A stretch of 39,799 nucleotides of DNA from positions 1 through 39,799 of the forward strand of contig JAFLDL010000042.1 in NCBI GenBank assembly GCA_017302435.1, written 5' to 3'. This stretch comes from Candidatus Accumulibacter necessarius (lineage in GTDB: Bacteria > Pseudomonadota > Gammaproteobacteria > Burkholderiales > Rhodocyclaceae). Every line of letters begins with the position of its first letter. The stretch's first letter is position 1. The translations under genes and the position numbers were made by a program. The notes under the pieces were generated by a model, which was not told where the DNA came from, did not search any database, and saw only the letters and a list, made by a program, of their open reading frames with translations. This document shows, piece by piece, positions 9,006 through 19,746 of the stretch.

Positions 9006-11032
9006 TGTTTCACCACCACCAGCACGGCAATCAAGGTCGCGAAGCTGTAGAGCAGGTAGACCGCGATCCGCCCCTGCTGCAACAGGCCGATGGCGCTGGC
9101 CAGGCGCTCGACGGCGCGAGCCAGCGGCAGATAGAGCCAGTGCCAGAAGTGATCCCCAACACTGACGCGATAGCGGGGCTCGGTGTCGAACGGCGTCGGC
9201 AGTTCACGTTCCATGCGAAAGAAGGGCTCGAAAATCTGCCGGATCGGCTGCCCGAAGCCCTCGGCAGTATCCTGCATGCGGGCGTTCTGCCACGGGTAGC
9301 CGCAGTCCCAGGGCGCTGCGCGTCGCAACCGGCCGTGGTAGAGGGTGCGCACGAGGACAAAGGCAAGCGCGAAACTGGCCGCAACGCCGAGCAGGAAGAT
9401 CGCTGGCCCGTAACTCGCGCGCTCGATCGCGACCGGCACCAGCAGCCAGCCACCGGCAGCGACCGTATCGGCCATCCCGGCACCGATCAGTGACCGCGTC
9501 ACCGGATCGATCAGCGCAATGAACTGCACCGGAAACAGGCCGAGCAGCACGCAACCGCAGACCAGCCAGGCCATGCCGATCCGTTCCCAGCCGCTGGCGT
9601 CACGCGCCAGGGCAAGCTTCTCTTCGCGCGGCTGGCCGAGGAAGATGATCCCGAAGAACTTGACCATGGTATAGCCGGCGAGCGCGGCGATCAGCGCAAT
9701 CAGCGCCGCCACCACCGGGATCAACATGTTGAGGAAGGCGCTCGGCAAGGCTGGAGAGAAAAGAAAGCTCTGCAGCAACAGCCACTCCGAGACGAAGCCC
9801 GCCAGTGGGGGCAAGCCGGCGCTGGCCAGAACGCCGACCAGCATGGCCCAGGCCACCCAGGGCATGGTGCGGATCAGGCCGCCCAGCTTGCCAAGGTTGC
9901 GCTCGCCGGTGGCATGCAGGACCGCGCCCGTGCCAACGAAAAGCAGGCTCTTGAAGAAGGCATGACCCGCCACATGGTAGAGCACCGCGGTCAGCGCCAG
10001 TGCCGCCATCGGCTGCATGCCGTAGGCGGAGAACAACACCGCCAGACCAATGGCGGCGAACAGCAGACCAATGTTCTCGATCGAAGAATAGGCCAGCAGG
10101 CGCTTCATATCGACCTGCACGGCGGCGAAGACGACACCGAACAGTGCGGTGGCCAGGCCAACCACCAGCAGCAACAGGCCCCACCACCAGAGCGGGGTAT
10201 CGAGCAGATCGAAGAAGACCCGCAACACACCGTAGATGGCGGTCTTCAGCATCACCCCGCTCATCAGCGCCGAGACCGGCGAGGGGGCGGCCGGATGCGC
10301 CTCGGGAAGCCAGACATGCAGCGGCAGGATGCCGGCCTTGGCGCCAAAGCCGACCAGCGCCAGCAGGAAGGCCAGCGACGCCCAGAACGGTGAGAGCTGC
10401 TGTGCGCGCATGTTGGCGAAGGTGTAGTCGCCGGTATTGGCCTGCAGGACGCCGAAGCAGAGCAGAATGCTGATCGCGCCGATGTGCGCGATCAGCAGGT
10501 AAAGGTAGCCGGCACGCTGGATTTCGACGATGCGATGGTTGGCAGTGACGAGAAAGAACGAGGACAGCGCCATCGTCTCCCACATCACCATGAACGCGTA
10601 GGCGTCGTCAGCCACCACCACGAGCGCCATGCTGGCGAGAAAGAGGTGGTATTCGAAGGCGAGCAGACCCGGCGGCGTGCCTTCACCCTTGCGAAAATAG
10701 CCGGCGGCGAACGCGGACACACCGGCCGAGACACTGCCGATGACGATCAGAAAGAAAGCCGACAGGCTGTCGAGGCGAAAATGAAAGGGCAAGCCGGGTA
10801 GTCCGATCGGAAGTACCGCGACCTCGGGCGAACTCAACGCCGCACTCAGGGCAATCCCCGCCAGGGCCAGCCCGAACGCGCCACCGAGGGGAAACAGCAC
10901 CCTCGCCACCAGCGTCAGCCGGCGCAAGGCAAGAACGCCGGCCACGCCAATCAGCAGCCAGGCGCCAACCACCAGCAGAACCCAGTCAATCTGTAGCCAC
11001 TGCGCCGCAGCGGGCAGCCAGCGGGTGATCAC
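9002..11032 (-). CDS. hyfB: Hydrogenase-4 component B-like antiporter subunit (NuoL family)
   Basis: With the GTG start at 11032 the protein has 676 residues, almost the E. coli HyfB length (672). Antiporter motifs are present: FGAKAGILPLHVWLPEAHP, SPVSALMSG, AYSSIENIG, and the HVAGHAFFKSLLF segment with its channel lysine. The C-terminal extension includes WDCGYPWQNARMQ and a long amphipathic stretch, as in HycC/HyfB. It is the first large gene of the operon. The GTG overlaps the stop of a short upstream ORF in a GTGA tetranucleotide, which is why it is chosen over the in-frame TTG at 11107 that has no ribosome site. The membrane arm thus has two antiporter-like subunits (B and F); no HyfD homologue is seen. 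Confidence 0.9.
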   Translation of the reverse strand: MITRWLPAAAQWLQIDWVLLVVGAWLLIGVAGVLALRRLTLVARVLFPLGGAFGLALAGIALSAALSSPEVAVLPIGLPGLPFHFRLDSLSAFFLIVIGSVSAGVSAFAAGYFRKGEGTPPGLLAFEYHLFLASMALVVVADDAYAFMVMWETMALSSFFLVTANHRIVEIQRAGYLYLLIAHIGAISILLCFGVLQANTGDYTFANMRAQQLSPFWASLAFLLALVGFGAKAGILPLHVWLPEAHPAAPSPVSALMSGVMLKTAIYGVLRVFFDLLDTPLWWWGLLLLVVGLATALFGVVFAAVQVDMKRLLAYSSIENIGLLFAAIGLAVLFSAYGMQPMAALALTAVLYHVAGHAFFKSLLFVGTGAVLHATGERNLGKLGGLIRTMPWVAWAMLVGVLASAGLPPLAGFVSEWLLLQSFLFSPALPSAFLNMLIPVVAALIALIAALAGYTMVKFFGIIFLGQPREEKLALARDASGWERIGMAWLVCGCVLLGLFPVQFIALIDPVTRSLIGAGMADTVAAGGWLLVPVAIERASYGPAIFLLGVAASFALAFVLVRTLYHGRLRRAAPWDCGYPWQNARMQDTAEGFGQPIRQIFEPFFRMERELPTPFDTEPRYRVSVGDHFWHWLYLPLARAVERLASAIGLLQQGRIAVYLLYSFATLIAVLVVVKQ

Positions 11033-11121
11033 AAGCAGCAGCCCCCGCGAGGCCGGTTCACGCCGCCAGGGCGATCGGATCCGCGGGCAGAAAGCCCCTT
11101 GCCGCAAGACGCGAGGACCAT
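11029..11121 (-). CDS. Short 30-codon ORF translationally coupled to hyfB
   Basis: An ATG at 11121 has GGAGG (11132-11136) ten bases upstream, the best ribosome site in the hyfB leader. It opens a 30-codon frame (MVLASCGKGLSARGSDRPGG at the start, ending GGCCL) that ends with a TGA overlapping the hyfB GTG in GTGA. The peptide is short, rich in Gly, Arg and Cys (four cysteines), and has no membrane helix or recognisable family. Its likely role is to load ribosomes for hyfB or act as a regulatory leader peptide. It could also be a remnant of an older hyfB 5' end in another frame. The start-stop geometry is directly visible; the function is inferred. Confidence 0.45.
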   Translation of the reverse strand: MVLASCGKGLSARGSDRPGGVNRPRGGCCL

Positions 11122-11163
11122 ACTATTCAGACCTCCGCAAAACCGTGTGCAGTCAATGAACAA

Positions 11164-11190
11164 GGCACTTGAAAAGTGCCCGGCGCCGGG
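11164..11190. repeat. Two adjoining inverted repeats in the hyfB / ribbon-helix-helix divergent spacer
   Basis: GGCACTT (11164-11170) and AAGTGCC (11174-11180) form a perfect 7-bp inverted repeat around a GAA loop. It is followed by the overlapping perfect palindrome CCCGGCGCCGGG (11179-11190). Read on the minus strand the first hairpin is followed by TTGTTCATT, a weak terminator-like tail, within what may be the hyf 5' leader. On either strand these could also be protein-binding sites. The rest of the 11122-11300 spacer is AT-rich towards 11230-11300. Confidence 0.4.
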
Positions 11191-11263
11191 CGAGACTAGG
11201 CGTGTCGACCTGCGTTTTGCTCCTGTTTTAATTCATAGGTAATTGTATTAGTTCCTGATAATA

Positions 11264-11292
11264 TTGCAATGATAATTTAATTCACATCTAAT
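11264..11292 (+). promoter_or_regulatory. Putative promoter of the ribbon-helix-helix gene
   Basis: TTGCAA (11264-11269) and TCTAAT (11287-11292) are spaced by 17 bases. Transcription would begin near the ATG at 11301, giving a very short or absent leader, consistent with the lack of a visible ribosome site. The -35 box lies in the palindrome ATTGCAAT (11263-11270), itself flanked by imperfect ATAAT/GATAAT arms. That is a plausible autoregulatory operator, since ribbon-helix-helix proteins bind such dyads. Confidence 0.3.
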
Positions 11293-11300
11293 GCGCCTAT

Positions 11301-11501
11301 ATGGAAAATCGCACTTCACGCCTGACCATCCTCATCGACCCACGCAAGAAACAGATCTTTGAAGAGATCTGCGCGTCTCACGACCTGACGCCGTCCCAGG
11401 TCGTGCGCAAGTTGATTCGTCAATACATCATCGAGAATGCTGGCGACCGGCCACTGCCGGACTGGCTCCGGGGGCGATCGACGACCGAGCGGGAGAGCTG
11501 A
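11301..11501 (+). CDS. Small ribbon-helix-helix (CopG/Arc-like) protein
   Basis: This 66-residue protein has a short basic strand (SRLTILIDPRKKQ, residues 6-18) followed by two helices, the second reading LTPSQVVRKLIRQYI. This is the ribbon-helix-helix layout of small DNA-binding dimers. The strand residues R-L-T-I-L-I would contact the major groove. The C-terminal 20 residues are polar and probably disordered. It is divergent from the hyf operon and no toxin partner follows (195 bases to metY), so it is more likely a local regulator than an antitoxin. The target is unknown; the hyf promoter is the nearest candidate. Confidence 0.7.
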   Translation: MENRTSRLTILIDPRKKQIFEEICASHDLTPSQVVRKLIRQYIIENAGDRPLPDWLRGRSTTERES

Positions 11502-11606
11502 TCCGTCTCTGATCCGTTGCCGCCCAGCGCCCGGAAAGCGGTTGAGCACAGGCAGAGGAGTTCGCACTTGCCCAGCGCTGGCAGCTTGCCGACGACACTG
11601 ATCGCA

Positions 11607-11633
11607 GGTTCGAACCGCCGGTCCGACACCGGC
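11607..11633 (+). other. Structured stretch in the metY 5' leader
   Basis: GGTTCGAACC (11607-11616) is a 10-base palindrome. Immediately after it, GCCGGT (11617-11622) and ACCGGC (11628-11633) form a 6-bp stem around CCGAC. A TGCTAAG follows shortly before the metY ribosome site. No known S-adenosylmethionine or S-adenosylhomocysteine riboswitch consensus was matched by eye, so this is only noted as possible RNA structure ahead of a methionine gene. Confidence 0.25.
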
Positions 11634-11695
11634 AATTCGAGGTGCTAAGATTCGCCCGTGCAAAGACACTGCGCCAATCACCAAGGAGAACCTGC

Positions 11696-12979
11696 ATGAA
11701 ACTCGAAACCCTCGCCGTCCACGCCGGCTACAGCCCTGAACCGACAACCAAGGCGGTCGCCGTACCGATTTACCAGACGACCTCGTATTCCTTCGACAGC
11801 ACCCAGCACGGAGCCGACCTGTTCGACCTCAAGGTCGCCGGCAACATCTACACCCGCATCATGAATCCGACCCAGGATGTCCTGGAAAAGCGCGTCGCTG
11901 CGATGGAAGGCGGGATCGGCGGGCTGGCCCTGGCCTCGGGCCAGGCCGCCATTACCTACGCGATCATGACCATCGCCGAAGCCGGCGACAACATCGTCTC
12001 GGCATCGACACTCTATGGCGGCACCTACAACCTGTTCGCCCACACGCTGCCCCAATACGGGATCGAAGTGCGCTTTGCCAACCATGCCGACCCGGCCAGC
12101 TTCGAAAGGCTGATCAACGGCAAGACGAAGGCGCTGTATTGCGAATCGGTCGGCAACCCGCTTGGCAACGTCACTGACTTCGAGCAACTGGCCGAGATAG
12201 CACACCGGCACGGCGTGCCTTTGATCGTCGACAACACGGTTCCCTCACCCTATCTGTGCCGCCCCTTCGAGCACGGCGCCGACATCGTCGTGCACTCGCT
12301 GACCAAGTACATCGGGGGTCATGGCAACTCGATCGGCGGCATGATCGTCGACAGCGGGCGTTTTCCGTGGGCCGAGCACAAGCTGAAGTTCAAGCGCCTC
12401 AACGAGCCGGACGTCTCCTACCATGGCGTCGTTTATACCGAGGCCCTGGGCCCGGCGGCTTTTATCGGTCGCGCGCGCGTGGTGCCACTGCGCAACATGG
12501 GCGCTGCCATCTCGCCGTTCAACAGCTTCCTGATACTGCAAGGCCTGGAGACGCTGCCGCTGCGCATGGACCGCATCTGCGCCAACAGCGAGAAGATCGC
12601 CGACTACCTGCGGGGCCATGCGAAGGTGGCGTGGGTCAATTACGCCGGCTTGCCCGACCATCCAGACCACGCACTGGTGCAGAAATACATGGACGGCAAG
12701 GCTTCCGGCATTCTCACCTTCGGTGTCAAGGGCACCGACTGCGGTGGTTCGGAGGCTGGCGCCCGCTTCCAGGACGCGCTGCAGCTGTTCACCCGGCTGG
12801 TCAATATCGGCGACGCCAAGTCTCTCGCCTGCCACCCGGCGTCGACCACCCACCGCCAACTGGCGCCAGCCGAGCTGGCAAAGGCCGGCGTCTCGGAGGA
12901 AATGATTCGCCTCTCGATCGGAATCGAGCATATCGACGACCTGATTGCCGATCTGGAGCAGGCCCTGGCTGCCGCGTGA
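11696..12979 (+). CDS. metY: O-acetylhomoserine sulfhydrylase (PLP-dependent, Cys/Met metabolism family)
   Basis: This 427-residue enzyme makes homocysteine from O-acetylhomoserine and sulfide in direct-sulfurylation methionine synthesis. The N terminus KLETLAVHAGY, YTRIMNPTQDVLEKR, the glycine-rich SGQAAITYA, and the PLP-binding lysine K204 in SLTKYIGGHG are all family hallmarks, as is the CHPASTTH near the C terminus. AAGGAGA precedes the ATG at 11696; an in-frame upstream GTG at about 11642 lacks a ribosome site and adds unrelated residues. It is probably monocistronic. Homocysteine synthase specificity rests on its length (about 430, longer than MetB/MetZ) and on these motifs. Confidence 0.93.
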   Translation: MKLETLAVHAGYSPEPTTKAVAVPIYQTTSYSFDSTQHGADLFDLKVAGNIYTRIMNPTQDVLEKRVAAMEGGIGGLALASGQAAITYAIMTIAEAGDNIVSASTLYGGTYNLFAHTLPQYGIEVRFANHADPASFERLINGKTKALYCESVGNPLGNVTDFEQLAEIAHRHGVPLIVDNTVPSPYLCRPFEHGADIVVHSLTKYIGGHGNSIGGMIVDSGRFPWAEHKLKFKRLNEPDVSYHGVVYTEALGPAAFIGRARVVPLRNMGAAISPFNSFLILQGLETLPLRMDRICANSEKIADYLRGHAKVAWVNYAGLPDHPDHALVQKYMDGKASGILTFGVKGTDCGGSEAGARFQDALQLFTRLVNIGDAKSLACHPASTTHRQLAPAELAKAGVSEEMIRLSIGIEHIDDLIADLEQALAAA

Positions 12980-13085
12980 TCCGCCCCACCCGGTCCGAAG
13001 GGCACCACCATGGCGGGTGCCTTTCGCCGTGCACCAGCCGCCCTTTTGGGCTACGATACGCGGACATTTTGGTGCCTGTCAGCTG

Positions 13086-13997
13086 ATGCCCGATAGCCAG
13101 ACCCGCCTGCCGCTCGTCGATCTGCGTGCCGATGACCTCGAGATCGAACACTACGCTGCATTGCTCGACAGCCTGGGCATCGGGCTGCTCTCCTTCGCCG
13201 CTGACGGGTCGGTGCATCTTCGCAATAGCCGCGCCAGCGACCTGCTCGGCGACACACCGACAATCTGGGAAGACGAGAACGGGCAGCCGTTGACCGATGA
13301 CCAGCGCCTCGAAATGCAGGTCCTGCATACCCGGCAAGCCGTCCACCAGCGAGCCATGGGGATCCGGAATCCTCCCTCGGGCACGCAGACCTGGTGCAAG
13401 GGTAGCGCCTTTCCGGTGTTTTCCGCCGATGGAAAGCTGCGGCGTGTTCTCCTGATCCTGGCCGATCTGAGACAGCACGGCCGGATGGCCGGCGATAGGC
13501 AGCAACTGCCGACGCACGACCCATTGACCGAGGTCTTCAATCAGCGCTATATCCAGCTGCTGCTCGACGACGAGATTCGCCGGGCGCGGCGATATGGCAC
13601 GCCTTTCGTCCTCGCCCTGATTGCCATCGACCGCTTTGGCGATTTCAGCCAGGCAAACGCGATCCATGCTGAGCCACGGGTGCTGGCCAGGGTCGGTCAG
13701 CTGATGTGCAAGAACCTGCGCGAATTCGACATGGTCGGCCGCTTCGGCAGCGACCAGTTCCTGCTGATTCTGCCCAATGTGCGCGTCAGCGAAGCGATGT
13801 TCGGTCTTGAACGCCTGCGTGAACTGGTCGAAGCAAGCCATTGGAGCGGTAGCGAACCTTTGCTGACCATCAGCGGCGGGGTCACCGAATACACGGGCGA
13901 GGATACGCCCTTGCTGATCGAACACGCAGCCTCCCTGCTGACCGCCGCTCGCGAAGCCGGCCAGAACCGCCTGTGCGTCAACATGGACATTTTCTGA
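13086..13997 (+). CDS. PAS-like/GGDEF protein with degenerate active site
   Basis: This 303-residue soluble protein has a PAS-like N-terminal sensor (about residues 20-130: LLDSLGIGLLSF, then WCKGSAFPVFSADGKLRRVLLILADL). A GGDEF domain follows (about 143-300), opening THDPLTEVFNQRY. The signature loop reads GSDQF (221-225) instead of GGDEF, and the usual FKxxND and HxxGD segments are replaced (IDRFGDFSQA, HAEPRVL). Cyclic-di-GMP synthesis is therefore doubtful. The inhibitory-site motif RxxD is intact (R212-D215, five residues before GSDQF), so it may bind c-di-GMP as a receptor. The ATG at 13086 is used; the frame runs further upstream into metY without protein-like sequence. No partner gene is evident. 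Confidence 0.8.
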   Translation: MPDSQTRLPLVDLRADDLEIEHYAALLDSLGIGLLSFAADGSVHLRNSRASDLLGDTPTIWEDENGQPLTDDQRLEMQVLHTRQAVHQRAMGIRNPPSGTQTWCKGSAFPVFSADGKLRRVLLILADLRQHGRMAGDRQQLPTHDPLTEVFNQRYIQLLLDDEIRRARRYGTPFVLALIAIDRFGDFSQANAIHAEPRVLARVGQLMCKNLREFDMVGRFGSDQFLLILPNVRVSEAMFGLERLRELVEASHWSGSEPLLTISGGVTEYTGEDTPLLIEHAASLLTAAREAGQNRLCVNMDIF

Positions 13998-14202
13998 CAA
14001 CGCTTGCTTTCGGCGTTTGCCGGAACTTCGGGGGAGAGCCAACGCTTCGATGGAACGGCGACGATGCAGCCGATGCAAAACCCGAATGATCGACAAGCGA
14101 GAGGAAACGATGCCCGGCTTCGGCAGAGCACAACAATATGCTTGTCACGATCTCTCGTTTGGTGTGCAATGCCGGTTCCAATCGTTCCGACATTAAGCAA
14201 AG

Positions 14203-14586
14203 ATGGCTGAAAGCAAGAAATATGAAATCGCGGTCAGCGCGGTTCCGCAATATATCGCCGAGCAGTCGGATCCGGTGCGAGACAACTACGTTTTCGCCTA
14301 TACGATCACCATCGAGAACATCGGCACCGTGCCTGCGCAGTTGATCTCGCGTCACTGGGTGATCACCGATGCCAGCGGCGAGGTGCAGGAGGTGCGAGGC
14401 CTGGGCGTCGTCGGCCGGCAACCGCTATTGCAGCCGGGAGAGAAGTTTGTCTACACCAGCGGCTGCCAGATCGACACACCGGTCGGCACGATGTGCGGCA
14501 GCTACCAGCTGACGGCCGTGGATGGACGGCAGTTCGAGGTGGAAATCCCCGCCTTCACGCTGGCCGTGCCACACGTCCTGCATTGA
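14203..14586 (+). CDS. apaG: ApaG protein
   Basis: This 127-residue protein is of standard ApaG length. It has a single immunoglobulin/fibronectin-like beta-sandwich: YEIAVSAVPQYI, FAYTITIENIG, SRHWVITDASG, GVVGRQPLLQPGE, YTSGCQIDTPVGTMCGSY and IPAFTLAVP. All are conserved ApaG segments. The molecular role is unsettled; in enterobacteria the gene sits with apaH and ksgA, which are absent here. The start ATG at 14203 is the first in frame before the conserved region. The 205-base gap before it (13998-14202) holds nothing recognisable. A methyltransferase gene begins 11 bases downstream and may be cotranscribed. Confidence 0.95.
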   Translation: MAESKKYEIAVSAVPQYIAEQSDPVRDNYVFAYTITIENIGTVPAQLISRHWVITDASGEVQEVRGLGVVGRQPLLQPGEKFVYTSGCQIDTPVGTMCGSYQLTAVDGRQFEVEIPAFTLAVPHVLH

Positions 14587-14596
14587 TGGCCCCGCA

Positions 14597-15190
14597 TTGA
14601 GCCTCAAACACAGTTACACCCTGATCTCCCCGTTTTACGACGCAGCGCTGACCGCCGCCACCCGCGCACAGCGCGCTAGAAGCCTGGCTGGCTTGCCGTC
14701 GAGGCCGGCGCGTGTGCTCCTGAGCGGTGTTGGCACTGGCCTCGATCTGCCACTCCTGCCACGGCAGCACAGCTACACCGGGATCGACCTGACCCATGCC
14801 ATGCTGCGTCGAGCCATGCCACGCGCCGCGCAGCTCGATTTCTCCTGCGTTCAGGGTGATGCGCAGTGCCTGCCCTTTGCTGACCGGAGTTTCGACCACG
14901 TCATCCTGCATCTGATCCTCGCCGTGCTGCCGAATCCCTTCGCCTGCCTCAAAGAGACCGCACGTGTGCTGGTCCCCGGCGGCAGCGTGCTGATCTTCGA
15001 CAAGTTCCTCCAGGCCGGGCAGTGGGCACCGCTGCGGCGACTGGTCAATCCTGTGGTCCGGCGCGTGGCGACCCGACTCGACGTGGTTTTCGAGGAGTTG
15101 CTCGACAAGACGCCGCAATTGGTCATGGAGTGCAACCAGCCGGCGCTGGCGGCCGGCTGGTTCAGGTTGATTCGCCTGAAACGCGTCTAG
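14597..15190 (+). CDS. Class I SAM-dependent methyltransferase
   Basis: This is a 197-residue protein if the TTG at 14597 is used. The upstream in-frame ATG lies inside apaG and its extension does not look like the family. The SAM-binding motif I is [15 protein letters not shown], followed by [10 protein letters not shown] and [20 protein letters not shown], a Methyltransf_11-type fold. The C-terminal half contains FDKFLQAG and [13 protein letters not shown]. Small proteins of this kind include phospholipid and quinone-precursor methyltransferases, but the substrate cannot be assigned. Its stop overlaps the argJ stop in a CTAG sequence, so the two genes are tail to tail with no spacer. Confidence 0.8.
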   Translation: MSLKHSYTLISPFYDAALTAATRAQRARSLAGLPSRPARVLLSGVGTGLDLPLLPRQHSYTGIDLTHAMLRRAMPRAAQLDFSCVQGDAQCLPFADRSFDHVILHLILAVLPNPFACLKETARVLVPGGSVLIFDKFLQAGQWAPLRRLVNPVVRRVATRLDVVFEELLDKTPQLVMECNQPALAAGWFRLIRLKRV

Positions 15191-16425
15191 CTGCGATAGT
15201 CCGCGTTGATCTTCACGTAGTCGTAGGAAAGATCGCAGGTATAGACGGTCGCCCTGGCCTGGCCGCGTCCCAGGCTGACGCGGACGCCGATATCCGCCTG
15301 CTGCATGATCGCGGCGCCGTCCTCCTCGCGGTAGGACGCCGCCCGGCCCCCGCTTTCGGCGACCAGAATCTCGCTTCCGGCGCTCCTCAGCCAGACGCTG
15401 ACACGATCCACATCGAGGGCGTCGATGCCGGCGTAACCAATCGCCGCCAGGATGCGCCCGAGATTGGGATCGGAAGCAAAGAAAGCAGTCTTGACCAGCG
15501 GCGAATGCGCAATGGCATAGCCGACACACTTGCATTCCTTCTGATCCCGACCGCCCTCGACGGCGATGGTGATGAACTTGCTGGCGCCTTCACCGTCACG
15601 AATGATCGCCTGCGCCAGTTCCATCGCCACGGCGACGACTGCCTGGCTGAACACCTGGTAGCCGGGCGCTGCCGAGTCGGCAAACTCGACACCGGCCTGA
15701 CCGGTGGCAATCAGCATGAAGGAATCATTGGTCGAGGTATCCCCATCGACCGTGATGCAGTTGAATGACGCATCGGCTGCTTGCGCCAGAAGCTCTTGCA
15801 GCAGCGGCGTGGCGATGCCGGCGTCGGTGGCGACGAAACCGAGCATGGTTGCCATATTCGGCCGAATCATTCCGGCACCCTTGCTGATGCCGGTGATGGT
15901 GACCGATCGGCCATTGATCTCGAGGCGCCGCGAGGCGGCCTTGGCGACCGTATCGGTGGTCATGATCGCATGCGCCGCGGCGTGCCAGTTATCGGCTCGA
16001 AGATCGGCGATGCACCGGGGAAGTCCGGCAAGCAGCCGGTCGACCGGCAAGGGTTCGAGGATGACGCCGGTCGAAAAGGGCAGCACCTGCCGGTCGTCGA
16101 TGCCCAGGAGCTGGCTGAGCGCAGCACAGGTCTCTACCGCGGCCTGCCAGCCGTGCTCGCCGGTGCCGGCATTGGCCACGCCGGTGTTGATCACCAATGC
16201 CCGGATGTCGTTGCCCAGCGCCAGGTGCCGGCGGCAGACCTGTACGGGGGCGGCGCAAAAGCGGTTGGCGGTAAACACGCCAGCAACGCGAGATCCCGCA
16301 GCCAGCGACAGCAGGGTCAGGTCACGCCGATCAGCCTTGCGGATTCCGGCCTCGGCCACACCGAGACGGACGCCATCGACCGGATACAGATCGAGGGCGG
16401 AGGGGGTACGGTAATTGACAGGCAT
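15187..16425 (-). CDS. argJ: Bifunctional ornithine acetyltransferase / N-acetylglutamate synthase
   Basis: This 412-residue ArgJ recycles the acetyl group from N-acetylornithine to glutamate in arginine synthesis. The autoproteolysis site that splits the precursor into alpha and beta chains is intact: [16 protein letters not shown], with T193 as the catalytic N-terminal nucleophile of the beta chain. Other conserved segments are [21 protein letters not shown] and the C-terminal [10 protein letters not shown]. The ATG at 16425 is chosen because the [16 protein letters not shown] start matches the family; the frame continues upstream only as non-conserved, arginine-rich translation. It lies 111 bases downstream of secA on the same strand. 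Confidence 0.96.
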   Translation of the reverse strand: MPVNYRTPSALDLYPVDGVRLGVAEAGIRKADRRDLTLLSLAAGSRVAGVFTANRFCAAPVQVCRRHLALGNDIRALVINTGVANAGTGEHGWQAAVETCAALSQLLGIDDRQVLPFSTGVILEPLPVDRLLAGLPRCIADLRADNWHAAAHAIMTTDTVAKAASRRLEINGRSVTITGISKGAGMIRPNMATMLGFVATDAGIATPLLQELLAQAADASFNCITVDGDTSTNDSFMLIATGQAGVEFADSAAPGYQVFSQAVVAVAMELAQAIIRDGEGASKFITIAVEGGRDQKECKCVGYAIAHSPLVKTAFFASDPNLGRILAAIGYAGIDALDVDRVSVWLRSAGSEILVAESGGRAASYREEDGAAIMQQADIGVRVSLGRGQARATVYTCDLSYDYVKINADYRS

Positions 16426-16535
16426 TGCAACCTCGCGAGCGAAGACAGGCTGGCGGTGAGCATGAAGGCGGGCTACGCTGGCAGGCGGCCGGCGCCGTGA
16501 GCGCGCGCCCCGACGTCGTGGCTCACGCCAAGCGA

Positions 16536-19253
<2,718 letters not shown>

Positions 19254-19746
19254 TCTGGGAACGGTAGAGGAAGTTGCGAAGTTGATATAAGGACCCGAGC
19301 CAGCAACCGGGGCCGGTTCTTTTCCGCTTTGGTGTAAGGCTGGAGGTCGGTTCGTACCGGGCCATCGAACCGGCAGGATGACGGGAACTGCACCATCGCG
19401 CGACGCGCGGCATGGATACTACCTTCAAGACTCGATTGACGCAATTCTGGCGTCGCCCGGGGCCACAATCCAGGTCATTTCTCCGCTTTTCCGCCAATCA
19501 TCGGCCCGCTGCGCGCGCTGCCGGAAAAGCGAGATCAGATGAGCGAAATCGCCATCGGATACCCGGAGCGCGGCGAGTGCCGGGCGCGCCAGGCGAACGG
19601 GATTACGATTCCGGGTCACCGTGCCGTGCAGTACTCGCCCGGCGAGGACGAGGCCGTTATACTACCGCGCGTGCCTCCGAGCTTCCTTTCCCCGGGCTGG
19701 AAGCAGAGCCGAACCCAGTGATCCCTGCCGCCTCCCACTTGATCCC
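19254..19746. other. Spacer between divergent secA and zinc-ribbon gene
   Basis: No convincing gene is present on either strand. The overlapping frames here are Arg/Pro/Ser-rich translations of GC-rich DNA without conserved segments. It presumably carries the promoters of both flanking genes; no boxes stood out. Confidence 0.6.

Noticed and set aside
11601-11640. GGTTCGAACC resembling a tRNA T-loop.
   Set aside because: No matching T-stem, anticodon arm, D-arm or acceptor could be paired around it; it is a plain palindrome in the metY leader.
19254-19746. A possible secM-like or secA-regulatory small gene upstream of secA.
   Set aside because: No arrest-peptide motif or signal sequence was seen in any frame ending near the secA start.
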